DNA from: Triticum aestivum
Lineage: Eukaryota > Streptophyta > Magnoliopsida > Poales > Poaceae
Direction of reading: 5' to 3'
Length of the DNA: 64,000 nucleotides
Assembly (NCBI RefSeq): GCF_018294505.1
Contig: NC_057809.1
Coordinates: 418,179,485-418,243,484, forward strand
Of this stretch, positions 22,474-34,100 are shown piece after piece; positions within the stretch are counted from its first letter, which is position 1, and every line of letters starts with the position of its first letter. The notes under the pieces were generated by a model, which searched no databases, was not told the DNA's origin, and was given only the letters and a program-made list of their open reading frames with translations. Both the position numbers and the translations under genes were made by a program.

Positions 22474-23891
22474 TGATAACCCACAAGTATAGGGGATCGC
22501 AACAGTTTTCGAGGGTAGAGTATTCGACCCAAATTTATTGATTCGACACAAGGGGAGCCAAAGAATATTCTCAAGTATTAGCAGCTGAGTTGTCAATTCA
22601 ACCACACCTGGAAACTTAATATCTCTAGTAAAGTATTTAGTAGCAAAGTAATATGATAGTAGTGGTACGGTAGCAAAAGGTAACGGTACCAAAAGTAATG
22701 TTTTTGGTATTTTGTAGTGATTGTAACAATATCAACGGAAAAGTAAATAGTGAAGAACAATATATGGAAAGCTCGTAGGCAATGGATCGGTGATAGAGAA
22801 TTATGTCGGATGTGGTTCATCTTGTAACAGTCATAACCTAGGGTGACACAGAACTAGCTCCAATTCATCAATCTAATGTAGGCATGTATTCCGAATATAG
22901 TCATATGTGCTTATGGAAAAGAACTTGCATGACATCTTTTGTCCTACCCTCCCGTACAGCGGGGTCCTATTGGAAACTAAGGGATATTAAGGCCTCCTTT
23001 TAATAGAGTACCAGACCAAAGCATTAACACATAGTGAATACATGAACTCATGAAACTACGGCCGTCACGGGGAGTGGTCCCGATTATTGTCACTTCGGGG
23101 TTGCTGGATCATAACACATAGTAGGTGACTATAGACTTGCAAGATAGGATCAAGAACTCTCATATATTGATGAAAACATAATAGGTTCAGATCTGAAATC
23201 ATGGCACTCGGGCCCTAGTGACAAGCATTAAGCATAGAAAAGTCATAACAACATCAATCTCAGAACATAGTGGATACTAGGGATCAAACCCTAACAAAAC
23301 TAACTCGATTACATGCTAAATATCATCCAACCCATCACCGTTCAGCAAGCCTACGATGGAATTAATCACGCACGGCGGTGAGCATCATGAAATTGGTGAT
23401 GGAGGATGGTTGATGATGACGATGGCGACGGATTCCCCTCTCCGGAGCCCCGAACGGACTCCAGATCAGCCCTCCCGAGAGGTTTTAGGGCTTGGCGGCA
23501 GCTCCGTATCATAAAACGTGATGAATCCTTCTCCTTGATTTTTTTTCTCCTCGAAAGTGAATATATAGAGTTGGAGTTGAGGTCGGAGGAGCTCCAGGGG
23601 GCCCACGAGGTAGGGGGCGCGCCCAGGGGGGCAGGCGCGCCCCCACCCTCGTGGCTAGGGTGTGGGCCCCCTAGTCTTGATCTTTTGCCAGTATTTTTTT
23701 ATTATTTCCAAAAATAGACTCCGTGGAGTTTCAGGTCATTCCCAGAACTTTTGTTTCTGCACATAAATAACACCATGGAAATTCTGGTGAAAACAACGTC
23801 AGTCCGGGTTAGTTCCATTCAAATCATGCAAGTTAGAGTCCAAAACAAGGGCAAAAGTGTTTGGAAAAGTAGATACGACGGAGACATATCA
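22474..23891 (-). repeat. Element A 5' LTR (1418 bp)
   Basis: The plus strand runs from TGATAACCC to GAGACATATCA. Read in its own direction it begins TGATATGTCTCC. A TATATAT box lies at 23561-23567 (minus), with a hairpin just upstream on that strand. TSD GTATG follows at 23892. Confidence 0.92.
23603..23654. other. GC-rich hairpin in LTR A
   Basis: CCACGAGGTAGGGGGCGCGC pairs with the complement of GCGCGCCCCCACCCTCGTG, a stem of about 21 bp with about two mismatches and a loop of about 10 nt. The stem lies upstream of the TATA box on the LTR's own strand. Confidence 0.85.
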
Positions 23892-24419
23892 GTATGCAAA
23901 CCAACGGCTTCCCCAGGAAGCCAAGGGAAAATGTGCCGAGCAGGATTTCTGCATCCCTTCAACGCAAACGGTTGTTTTGCATGACCCGTGTGCAACCACA
24001 TACAAACAATTGGGTAAGATTTGCATATCTATCACTTTGGGTATGTTGCCATTTCTCAAACTGGAAAGATTGACATTTTTTTATCTAGTAACATTGCCAT
24101 TTGTCAACCTTGTAACACTGCGATTTGTCAAAATATGCAGCTACAAATCACTATCACTATCTAATTTTTGCAACTAAAATCACTAGCACTGTTCATATGG
24201 ACACCACTAGCAGGCGTGAGTTCATGGACGCATATGGAAATGTACCATTGATTACATACAACAAGTCATCAACCCACAACGACAACGAGGATACATGTTG
24301 GATTATAGATAATTTCCAACAAAACATTCTAGTAAAGTTTTTCTCACACAACAAATAACAAAGTGATGAAATGAACTTCAGCTCAATCACTCGTCGGCGT
24401 TGGAAACGCTTGCTTTGAA
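23892..24419. other. CACTA internal spacer
   Basis: About 530 bp without a recognisable gene. It begins with the GTATG target duplication and continues the CACTA sequence interrupted at 7470. It contains CAACGCAAACGG-like words similar to those near the right end of the transposon, and lies 3' of the DUF295-like gene on the minus strand. Confidence 0.6.
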
Positions 24420-25646
24420 TCAGAAGTGATTCTCTGGGAAGGGCCAGCTACTGTCAATCTCGAGACCAACGCAGGACTGATCATCCAGGCTGAAGCGGCC
24501 TATTTCAATACCCATATTGGGACGATAGGGAAGCATAGTAATGTCCGAGGTATAGATACAATTGCTTCTCATAAATGGTAGTAACGTTGTGTCAACAGCA
24601 GCTAGATCGCCTTCCACCATCATTGGATAGTTTTGTCCAAGAAAGAGCGAGTTTCCTCCAAGACTTTCAATACTGAACCAGGGAGAAGGTGTTGGTGCTA
24701 GTACACCAGTATCCATCCCGAATACCCTGCAACGGATGTTGGAATAGGTCCGGAGAGTGCAACCATACGAGACAACACATGCTTCCTTAGTAACATCAGC
24801 AGTGCCCTGTATACAGACAAGAAGAGGTGACCCATCGAAATAAGTTGGCAGGCGCCACTGAGTGTATGGGTCCTGCTCGCCCTCATGCTCGTGAATAAAA
24901 TTTTCAAGTATAGGTGGTGGAATGTTCACAGGACCTTGGAAACATAGGAAGGTTAATTAGTAAAGGGAAACTAGCTAACCCACATGCATGTGGATGAAAC
25001 AATTATAATTACAGTGGAAGACAAACGTACCGAAATCATGAGGATTCCAATGAAAAACAGTGCCACGAGTGGTGGAAGCAAACACAAGATCCTTGTAGTG
25101 AAGTGCATCACAGTACTCATCCGTGTATAGAAAGTGATTTTTGAGCAATATCCATCGAGGCGTGGAAGTCAGGAAGGCAACAAGCTTTTCGAAGATAGCA
25201 ACAACTTCATAGTTCGTGTAATCCCAAGAGCGGTTGGGAACTCGAAAAATTGCTATCTTTCGTAGACGAAAGTTACCGTGATCGTATTTGAACTCACGTA
25301 GACCATTTGTGTGCTCAACCTCTGGGTAGTCTGAGATTTTTGGAAGTGGAACCCGGTGACGATTGTACACATTCACAAGTTCCCACTCGTAGTTGTACCC
25401 AATATAAACAACCCAATCTCCATTTGCTCCTGCCCAAGCCTTGCCCTCAAGCAATGGCATATTAACATCATATGTATCATTATCAAGCGGCATCAACTTA
25501 CACAAGGCGAGGCTTCCCTCGTCCCCGCGCCAGTCAACAGGGTCACGGCGAAGAAGATAGGGGAGATCAAACCGCTCCTGGACCCTTGGGTTCCTTGTAA
25601 TGATGTTATTAGTTGAGTCGATAATGGTCTTGAACGAACCTGCCAT
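24420..25646 (-). CDS. DUF295/F-box-like protein gene carried by the CACTA transposon
   Basis: Two exons on the minus strand, 25646-25031 and 24934-24420, are joined over a 96-nt intron with donor GTACGT and acceptor TTTCCAAG. Spliced, they give 376 codons without a stop. The protein has the layout of plant DUF295 (F-box-associated) proteins: a central part with YEWELVNVYNRHRVPLPKIS and a C-terminal SLGGNSLFLGQNYPM motif. An F-box normally precedes this domain. Just upstream, 7 codons before the ATG, an in-frame TGA (25670-25668) cuts the sequence DTVEELIDR, which looks like the end of that F-box. The gene is probably a host copy captured by the transposon. Whether it is expressed is unknown. 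The open frame after splicing is notable in this decayed setting. Confidence 0.65.
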
Positions 25647-26026
25647 GCTAGCCGAGGTGATGACGTCTCACCGATCAATGAGTTCCTCCACCGTGTCATA
25701 ATTCAGATTGGGGCAAGATTAACGGAGTCGTTTTCAGCTTGTTCCCTCCATGCAGAAGATGATCAAACAATGGAAGAAGGAAGGGTGAAGGAAAATGGAG
25801 GAGGGGGGAAGAGCTAGCGTGCGACAGCAGTTCCAAATCGAGAGGGAAAGGCGAAGAGTTAGTGGACGGTTGCCACGGTACACGAAGAGGCCCCTAGGGA
25901 GTGAACGGATGCCACAGAGGTCACACACTGACGACAAGGGCCGAGTGAACTGCATGCAATCCCATCGCACAACACACACCTCTTGTTAAGTTGAACCGTT
26001 TCTGTACTCTTGTGTCAACGCAAAAG
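25647..26026 (-). other. F-box remnant and upstream region of the DUF295-like gene
   Basis: The minus-strand frame upstream of the start reads NYDTVEELIDR, a stop, then DVITSAS before the ATG, with another stop further up. I infer an F-box exon broken by mutation or only partly captured. The rest, about 25730-26026, has no clear gene. Confidence 0.45.
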
Positions 26027-26320
26027 GTTCATCCGAGTGAACCACATGCCCTATATCCCACACACCTTGATCTGGCTGACCGTTTCTTTTGTGTTTCCTA
26101 ATCACAAACAGTTCATCCGAGTGAACTGTATGCTGTATATCGCACACACCTTCATCTGGCTGCCCGTTTCTTTTGTGTTGCCTAATCACAAACAGTTCAT
26201 CCGAGTGAACTGTATGCTGTGTATCGCACACGCCTTCATCTGGCTGCCCGTTTCTTTTGTTCCTCCTCATCGCAAACAGTTAATTGAACTGAACCGTATG
26301 CCCTTCATCGCACACGCAAC
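26027..26320. repeat. 84-bp tandem repeat near the CACTA right end
   Basis: Units start at 26027, 26111, 26195 and about 26279, each with GTTCATCCGAGTGAAC or a variant, followed by a pyrimidine-rich GCCCGTTTCTTTTGT part. The core has inverted halves GTTCA and TGAAC. From 26321 to the terminus, related ATCGCAAACG words continue in both orientations. These are likely subterminal transposase-binding repeats. Confidence 0.85.
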
Positions 26321-26460
26321 TAAAACCTGAATCATGTTTGATGCATCCGTCATCGCAAACGTTTTATATGTTTATGACGGTTTTCATACAACACCGTTTG
26401 CGATTATGGCATCGCACATAGTTTTTCGAAGGGTCTCTGATCAAAGTGCCGCGTAAGCAG

Positions 26461-26475
26461 CATCCTGCAGTAGTG
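26461..26475 (-). other. Right terminus of the large CACTA transposon
   Basis: The complement reads CACTACTGCAGGATG, a CACTA-type terminal inverted repeat. The next three bases AAT would be one copy of the target duplication; the partner end is outside the window. Confidence 0.75.
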
Positions 26476-27262
26476 AATAGATCAAGTTGGCCAAAAAACC
26501 TAAATATCGAAGAAGAAATATGAGGCTATAAGAAATCTTGCATATAAGAGATCAAAGAAACTCAAATAAATTTCATGGGTATAAAAGATAGATCTGATCA
26601 TAAACTCAAAGTTCATGCGATCCCAACAAACACACTGCAAAAAGAGTTGCATCATATGAATCTCCAAGAGACCATTGTATTTAGAATCAAACAAGAGAGA
26701 GGAAGCCATCTAGCTACTAAATACGGACCCGAAGGTCTACAAAGAACTACTCACGCATCATCGGAGAGGCACCAATGGAAGTGGTGAACCCCTCTGTGAT
26801 GGTGTTAAATTGGATCTGGTGGTTCTGGACTCTGCGGCGGCTGAAATTGATTTTCATCGACTCCCCTAGGGTTTTTGGAATATTGGGGTATTTATAGAGC
26901 AAAGAGGCGGTCCAGGGGGCACCCGAGGTGGGCACAACCCACTAGGGTGTGCCTGGGCATCCAGGCATGCCTTGGTGGGTTGTGCTCCCCTCGGAGCAAC
27001 CCCCAAGCGCAGCCTTGTCCCATTAGGTGTCTTTTGGTCCATAAAAAGCTCCGTAGAGTTTCATTGCATTTGGACTCCGTTTGGTATTGGTTTTCTGCGA
27101 TGTAAAAAACATGCAAAAAACAACAAGTGGCACTTGGCACTATCTCAATAGGTTAGTGCCAAAAATGATATAAATGACTATAAAATGATTATAAAACATC
27201 CAAGATTTATAATATAACAACATCGAACAATCAAAAATTATAGAAACGTTGGAGACATATCA
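26476..27262 (-). repeat. Element C: LTR, minus strand, split by the large CACTA
   Basis: Read on the minus strand from 27262 it begins TGATATGTCTCCAACGTTTC, closely like the start of LTRs B and D. It holds a hairpin (26930-26987), a TATTTATAG-like box near 26890, and then the middle of the LTR until the CACTA end at 26475. The rest of the LTR and any internal region lie beyond the left window edge. Bases 27263-27267 (ATGAG) would be its target duplication. There is no polypurine tract on its upstream side, so it is a 5' LTR or a solo LTR. Confidence 0.8.
26930..26987. other. Hairpin in LTR C
   Basis: The left arm GGGCACAACCCACTAGGGTG and the right arm ending TGGTGGGTTGTGCTC pair over about 27 bp with several mismatches. 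The sequence is of the D type rather than the A/B type. Confidence 0.75.
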
Positions 27263-29107
27263 ATGAGCCAGCAAACCGAAGGCAATCAAGGATCGCCATC
27301 TTCAAGATGTTGCAACTGATGCCCCTATTGATGCTAGTGCTCCTCTACAATAGATACTTTCATCCCCTCTTCGCGAGGAAGAAACCATGCAGCAAGACGA
27401 GCCTGCAGTAGTTATCATTCCTCCCGCTATTGCCCAAGAAACTGATGTGATGGATATCTTTTTGAACAAACCTGATAAAGGAAATGTCATGCCCGAGCAG
27501 GAAGTCTTAGAAGTGAAAGTTGATGAAGAGATTGAAGTTGAGAAGGCAGTTTCATCACCTCTCAAAGAAATGCAACCTAAGCCCCCGGATCCAACAAGGA
27601 GGATGACAAGATTCAGGAGGAGCTAAATGCTTCCTAAGGAAATACCACCTTGGTCACCTCATCTGGTGCCCCTACCCAGATGGAGATTGATTCTGATCCT
27701 GGTTTTTTGGCTTCACAGCCAGAACAGGAAGAAAAGATGCTTGAAGAGCCCATGGCTCACGAATAGGTTGCACCACCCGTTCTACCCTGGGAAACCAAAA
27801 GAGAGGTTGTTGTCACCCAAGTGTCCAAAGAGGTTGTAGTTCTTCCCTCTGTTGAGAGTTCACAAAAAGAAAAGGCCCTAGTGCCCGATAGCTAAAAATC
27901 CGCTGAAGGAGTTCCATCGAAAGAAAACAAAGGTCAGACTAGTTGCCCAATGCCATTAGTGGCAGAGAAAGTGAAAAGGCCCCTTGCTCCACCAAAGTGA
28001 ATCGATGAAAATGCGCCACATCTAATGATGTTCAACCGATGGAAATCAGCGATGAAGAAAATCGAAGAAATCCCTAGGAAACATTTCCTTTGTTCCCTGC
28101 TGGATATGGACCAAATGGTCCTGCGTTCAATGAGGAGCTTCATCTCTTGAAGCTTGCATTCTTTGGGATCAGTCTGTATGAAGGAGAAAGGAAGTCCCTG
28201 TCACCCAGGTTCTGGACTAAAGAGCAAGCTATATATTATGCTCGAATCCTGTTTGGCAAGAACAGAATTTTCAATCACAAGATATTAAACTTCGTTGAGC
28301 TCGAAGAAATACCCTATTTCTATTGTGCCATTGAGCATATTGAGCATGCCCTCCTGGAAGGCTTCATGCGCTTCAATCATGGCTGGAATCAAGAGGTAAT
28401 CCATCAGTTTTATGCTACATTGTACATCTCAGGAGAACTTGGAGATAGCTCTACATGGATTCTCGAGTGGATGACTGGAAGGCAAAAGATCAAATGCCCG
28501 GCAGATCAATTTTTGGCAAGGCTGTATCTTCCTTCGTTTGAGTCTGAAAAAGGCCAAGAACACATGTTGCATTATTGGGAAGTGTCTGAAGAACAACTTC
28601 ACATGCTCATGGATCTAGATTTGGTTGAAGATGAATGCGTTGAAGTTGATCCCAAGAAGTTGTCCTATGAAAACAAATTCATGTTTCATATCTTATGCAA
28701 TTCTCTCACGCCAACGAACGGACCAAGTTCTATCAATGGCATCATGGGAAATGCACTACTGGCCATCTCTCAAGGAATTCTATTTGATATTCCAGACCTA
28801 TTCATTTGCAACTTGCATGTGCTGCTGACAGCCCACAATCAATGAAGCCGTATGCACCATGGATCATGTTTGCAATTCAGCAGCTCACCAATGAGAAATT
28901 TTCTGGACTTATATTCCAAAAGTTTTCATGCCACCAGTACGTGTCACTCTCCGTATGGTGAAACATATTGGAAAAGGGAAGGCACCTGCTGATGCTGCTG
29001 GTACTGCGTCTGCGCCTGATTCCGCTTCGAAGGTGAAGAAAGCCAAGGTTGAAATCCTTTCGAATGAAAATCCTTCTCTGTATGAAATTGGCATTCACAC
29101 ACAGCAA
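27263..29107 (+). pseudogene. Host E: Athila ORF1-like plant transposon protein, first visible part
   Basis: This is coding sequence between two insertions. Before 28090 it is acidic and proline-rich (EVLEVKVDEEIEVEKAV), with stops, including a TAG near 27350. From 28090 a 251-codon frame has motifs FWTKEQAIYYARILFGKNRI, NQEVIHQFYATLYISGELGD and STWILEWMTGRQ, as in grass proteins annotated 'putative plant transposon protein'. Frameshifts near 28840 and 28920 follow. The last frame (ADAAGTASAPDSASKVKKAK) runs to 29107, where element D interrupts it; the first three bases of D's LTR form a TGA stop. The frame resumes at 62045 once one copy of the AGCAA duplication is removed. The ATG at 27263 is an accident of the junction with LTR C. 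Confidence 0.7.
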
Positions 29108-29346
29108 TGATACGTCTCCAACGTATCTATAATTTATGAAGTATTCATGCTGTTTTATTATTATTCTTGGATGTTTTACAATCATTTTATAGCAACTTTA
29201 TATCAATTTTTGGGACTAACCTATTGACCAGTGCCCAGTGCCAGTTGTTGTTTTTGCTTGTTTTCTTACATCGCGGGAAATCAATATCAAACGGAGTCCA
29301 AACACCGCGAAACTTTTTGTGGATTTTTTATGGACCAGAAGACTCC
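29108..29346 (+). repeat. Element D 5' LTR fragment
   Basis: The fragment matches 60588-60827 of the 3' LTR, from TGATACGTCTCCAACGTATC to GAAGACTCC, then breaks. Element F sequence follows directly. Confidence 0.9.
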
Positions 29347-31131
29347 AGTGCCAGTGCTAGTTGTGGAATTCCATCTTCATGGAAATCTTTATGATTTGTT
29401 GTTGAGCCCATCAGCGGCATTTTATCTTCTCCGTGATTCATGTTGAACATTAAGCCAATGTTGGAAACTTTTGTAAGCATTATCTTCGTGCCCCGTTCAT
29501 GAAGGATATGTTGGATGAAAGAAGTGACTTCCTCTAGTTCATGTGCATTTGAAGCAAGTTGCCGCCGTGAATTCGAGAAAGTCTGTTTTTGCTTCCTCTG
29601 GAATCATCCCAAGTCAGTCATGCATATGTGCGAAGTATTCTGTGGTCTAGAGACTTGCAACCTTCATTCTATATGTATACCTAGCACACCAAGCCACCGA
29701 TTGATTTGTTCAAGGAGAAGAAGTTCCTTCTTAGGATCTGGACTTATGCAAGGGCTTCGATATCGTCGATGATGGTTACCAACCAGAACTCGATAGTGTT
29801 TTGTTGTAAGACTACTATGTGCTCATGCTTGTCTGGAACAGCGTGTTAACATGTATGTAGCAGAACCAGCTCATGTTTTGGAGCTTGCTATCGTAGTTCA
29901 TTTCCCGAGAATCTTGCAACGTCATCTCATCGGGTTGTGTTGCAAACTTTCATTTTTCTTCAAACATGAGGATCTAGGATGTATCATGTTACCAACCAGA
30001 TCTGACTCTCAGGAAGATATGATGGTTGGGCTTTTTCCAAGATCTAGGATGTAGATTCTGACAAGGTCGATGTTCTGGCCGACACACCTAGTTGGAAGAT
30101 CTACTACTGTAGTATCTTGATTGAGCAATTTGACCATCATCTCCATGAGGATTTCATATGATCTATACTAGAAGTTGATCATTATGGATGTTTGTGCTCC
30201 CGAAGTTAGACCTTTATTTGATGTTCCAGATACCGAATGGTATTGAGTTAAGCTGGTACATTAATCAGAACATTAGAAGCGGAGTCCTAAATGTCTCTCG
30301 GTCGATCATCCAGATTTCGTTTCCTTGGCCCCGCCAAGGTAAAATCTAAGAAAGTGTTGTCTTCCTTTGCACCTGCATCCTCCATCGTTATTCATCATGG
30401 TAGTACGAGGTGTCACCATGATCTTGGAACAGATGTTGGTAAAACACTGATGAATATGGAGATACTCAAGTTCTTGGAAGCACGCTCAGCCACTGGGTTA
30501 TACCCTCTGTATGTATTGGAATGTGCCTTCCGTTTGCCGAGTTGTCTTATAACTCTAGTTTCCTTCCCAAACTGAGTATGCCATTCTTCCAAATTCCTTC
30601 AAACGATCAATTGTGAATTGCCTCAGGCTGGTATGAAGAGTTTCAATGATCTATGGATCAAAAGTAATTCTTTTTGCCACTTAAGTGAATAATTCCAATG
30701 AGTCACCTCTTCTAAGGTGCCCCATTATTGAATCACGGCAATTATCTCCTCGCTACTTTGAAACCATGCACCATCTTACTCAAGTGTGGAATTGTTTCCT
30801 ACCAAATTGAACCCTTGTCATCTACTTCTTTCCATTGCCCATGATGTGTGTTTTGTGTCTCAGCTCAAGAGATGTTTCTATGTCTCATTTCGTGTGTTGA
30901 TCGTGAGTTGCTCAATCTTCGAGAAGATCGACTCTTTAGGGTTCCCTTCCTTCTCTTTGTCATGTTGAATGAAGTTCTCAAAGCAAGACGTCGAGATCAA
31001 GATGATGCAACGAATCAACATCCTCTGGGAGGGTAGTTGGATCGAGAAGATTGTGATAGTTTTGTGACCCCCTTCCTTCTTACGTCACGTCTTGAATCTC
31101 GGGACGAGATTCTTGTTTAGTGGGGGTGAGC
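29347..31131 (+). other. Element F: degraded 3' internal region
   Basis: About 1.8 kb with no conserved protein domain that I can read on either strand. It ends AATCTCGGGACGAGATT followed by AGTGGGGGTGAGC, a polypurine tract against the LTR at 31132. By position it is the 3' part of an LTR element that lost its left portion. Confidence 0.65.
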
Positions 31132-34100
31132 TGTCACATCCCTAGCTTTAGCTTTGCTTTGTGGACTAGACTTGGTTGTTGCATCATGTTTAAACTTTGC
31201 TTAAACTTGAAATGGGGATGTTCAAACCCTAGCACCAAATGAAATGCAACTAGGATCAAAATAAAAATATTATCAATGAACCTGAAATTAGTCCTGGCCA
31301 TGGGCCGCCCGGCCCAAACAGCCCGGCCCGAAAAAGCCCGGCCCGACGCTGCTCCCGGGCCGGGCCTGGGCCTAGGTTTTGAGCCCGAAGACTAGGTCGG
31401 GCCGGGCCTGGGCCCGCTGTTTATGCCATTTACTGAAGAGGCCCGACCCGAGGCCCAAGGCCCGACGTGTTTTTTGCTGTGATGGGTCAGGCTCGGGCCT
31501 GAAAACTAGGCCTAACGGCTGGGCCGGGCCGGGCTCAGGCCTAAGTTTTCTACCTCGGGCTTGGTCAGGCCCGGCCTAAAGCCCGGCCCGGCCCGGAGGA
31601 TGGCCAGGTCTACCCGAAATGCCCTTCAGAAAAAGTTCATGATTTTTGAAATGGTCTAGAACCTCTGCCAAAAATGGTGCACACTTTTCTAGGTCATTAA
31701 TGGATTTTTGAATTAACTCATATTGTATTTGAATTGGAGCAATTAATTCCTATAAAATATTTGGTAGCTCCAAATATTCCAAAACTTATTGAGGGCCTCG
31801 GAAACAATTGAGTTACTGCCCACAAATATTTTCAGGATTTATAAAAATAATTTGGTTTATAAACTAAATCAAAACAGAGGAAAAAAATAGAAAAAAAGAA
31901 ATAGAAGAGAGAGGGGACTTACCTGGCTTACCTGCAGCCCACCTGTGCGGCCCAGCACTCTAGCCAGCACAGCCCAACTCCTCCCCTATCTTCAACCTCG
32001 TGCCAGTAGGTATGAGGGCGTGTGCCCGCGGCGCGCATGCACGCGCCTGACCACCTGCTCTCTGCCTGCTTGCCCACACGTCCCTAGAAGACACCACGCG
32101 CCAGCTCTGTACCCCCTCACTCTCCTCTTGTGCCTTCCCTCTCCTGTGCTCTCTCTCTCGCCCGGACCCGACCGCGTCAAAGAGCACCGTCGTGCACCGC
32201 CGCGGCCACAGCCACTCCCTCGCTCCCTCTCCGTCGCAGGCGTCTCCGCCTCGCCGTCTTCGTCCTCTCCACCAAGTCACGCGGCGCCAGAAGCTCTACT
32301 GCACCGCCGTTTCCCTCATCGGCCACCAAAGATCGTCGTCGTCGATTCGCCGCCTTGAGCGCCTCCCCGAGCCCATGGAGCTTCTCTTCGACCTCCCAGT
32401 GAGCTACTTCACCGTCTCCCCTTATCCTCGTGGCCTGTAGCTCACCGTAGCATCTCTCTCCGCCGTGCCCGTGAGCTTCACGCCACCGGCGAAGTCGTCA
32501 CCGTGGCTAGAGCAAGCTCAGCTTGCCCCTGAGCATGTCATCACGCTCGTGCTGCTCCCAAGAGTCGATCTAGCCCACCTGTTCGTCCCACCGTGCACCA
32601 CAACACCGATTCCAAGCACTCACGAACACCGGCCACCGTCGACTTAGGCCACCGGAGCCGCTGCTACGTGCACCAATCAACACGGACGAGCCTCCCCGTC
32701 GCGTAGATGCCCTCCGCCGGCCATTTGGTCACCGGAGGAGGAATCCCGAGCCCCTCTGTCGTTTCTGGCCTTGCCGGCAAGGAGCCCCGGGTCAACTCCG
32801 ACGAGTTTGATCCGGGTTGACCCAGTTTGACCCCCCCCCCCTCTGAGTCACTGAGATGTGGGCCCGCCCTTGGTAATTCTTAGTTAGGTTTACTTTAGTG
32901 CTAATTAACCTAGACTAGTACTTAACCTAACACTAACTAACTCTGTTAGTTAGTTGTGTCAGTGACCAGTGGGCCCGACTGGTCAGGTTTGACCTGGATG
33001 GTGCCTGTTGACCTGCTGAGGTCAGCCTGACGCAATGCTGACGTGGTAATAGGTTTTTCTGGATTTATTCTTACTCAGGAAATTCCAGAAAATAGTGCTA
33101 ACTTCTAAAAATCATAGAAATTAATCAGTAACTCCAAATGCAAAGATTTATCTATGAAAAATGATTAGAAAAATCCAATCTATCCATATGTACTGGTTTC
33201 ATGCATGTTAAAGCAACTTAACCATGCTGCTTATATCGAAACATGATAAAGCACTATTTAAATTCATAAGATGATTTTGGGGTTGAACCTTTGGTTCAAA
33301 ATGGCTCAGACCCATCTGGTTGTAGTTGCATTAGCCCAACACACTCATTTTGCCATGTCATGTGCCTGCATCATATTGTTGCATATCGCCATGTATTATT
33401 GTGTTACCGGTCTAATCTTCATCGTAGGTTCTGCTCCCGAGGATATTCACGAGTATCCAGTTGAAGGGTAGTACCCCTCGACCACTCTGTCAGGCAAGCA
33501 AAACCCCCTTGTTCATTCTGATACAATCCCACTCTCTCGCTTCTGCTCTCTTTTACTGCATTAGGACAACAATGATTCAACTGTTACATGCCGCGGTAGT
33601 TGAACCCCTTTCCTCTGCATGACCTATCATTGCCACAGTAAATAGATGAAACCCACTAGCATGAGTAGGAGTTGTTTGAGCCCTAATGTGCCTACTCATT
33701 CATCCTTGTTGTCATGCCTGCTACTGCTTAGAGTTGAGTCAGGTATGATTCATCAGGGATGAATTGGAATGTGGTGAACATGCCCTACTGTGTGTGAACA
33801 CGATTTGGTAAAGGTAGCGGTGAGAGGCCATGTAGGAGTACATGGTGGGTTGTCTCATTGAAACTGTCCTCAGGAACTGAGTTCTGCGTTTGTGATCCAT
33901 GAACAGCTACTACCACACATTGGGCCCTTAAATATGACCCCGCTCGACTTATTAACCGCCCCTGTCCTCTGTCCAGGAGTTGCAAGTAGTTTCTGGTGTT
34001 TGTAGTATGCTGGAGGCCGTGCGCAGCGTTGACCCGAGGGGTGGGCTGTGATGCGGTAGGCACGTGGTCGGGTATGCCGGGCACCCGTTTGGTGTCCCGG

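Larger units (their letters stand above)
7471..23891 (-). mobile_element. Element A: non-autonomous Athila-like Ty3/gypsy retrotransposon, with element B nested in its 3' LTR
   Basis: The element is bounded by TGATAACCC at 7471 and TATCA at 23891 and flanked by the 5-bp TSD GTATG on both sides. On its own (minus) strand the order is 5' LTR (23891-22474), primer-binding site, gag, protease, a leader with a hairpin, an Athila-type late ORF (18740-17801), polypurine tract (15769-15756) and 3' LTR. No reverse transcriptase, RNase H or integrase region exists between protease and the late ORF, so it must have been mobilised by a relative. Element B entered the 3' LTR, and later rearrangement removed about 480 bp of that LTR and duplicated the junction. 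Confidence 0.85.
4577..26475. mobile_element. Large CACTA transposon carrying gene fragments, split by retrotransposons
   Basis: Its right end is CATCCTGCAGTAGTG at 26461-26475, the complement of a CACTA-type terminus (CACTACTGCAGGATG), followed by AAT, the likely 3-bp target duplication. Its sequence is seen at 4577-7470 and 23892-26475. Between these, element A has inserted with TSD GTATG at 7466-7470 and 23892-23896, proving continuity. Element 1's LTR at 4576 cuts the left side inside a tandem repeat, so the left terminus lies outside the window. Cargo: ~500-bp repeats, a Pro/Ala-rich ORF, a DUF295-like gene on the minus strand and 84-bp repeats. No transposase (TNP2-like) was found in the visible parts. 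Confidence 0.75.

Noticed and set aside
25986..26270. Repeat protein encoded by the 84-bp repeats (minus strand)
   Set aside because: 84 is a multiple of three, so any open frame repeats; there is no start context or domain, and the location fits transposon subterminal repeats.
26027..26320. CRISPR-like array
   Set aside because: Units are contiguous 84-bp tandem copies without unique spacers, in plant DNA at a transposon end.
27263..27320. ATG directly after LTR C as a gene start
   Set aside because: The frame from this ATG meets a stop within 20 codons. The domain frame is shifted by one base and continues from before the junction, so the ATG is a chance product of the insertion site.
31945..32660. 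Several GC-rich ORFs in F's long LTR as genes
   Set aside because: They are Ser/Pro/Arg-rich, open on both strands and have no motif; they fit a GC-rich LTR leader.
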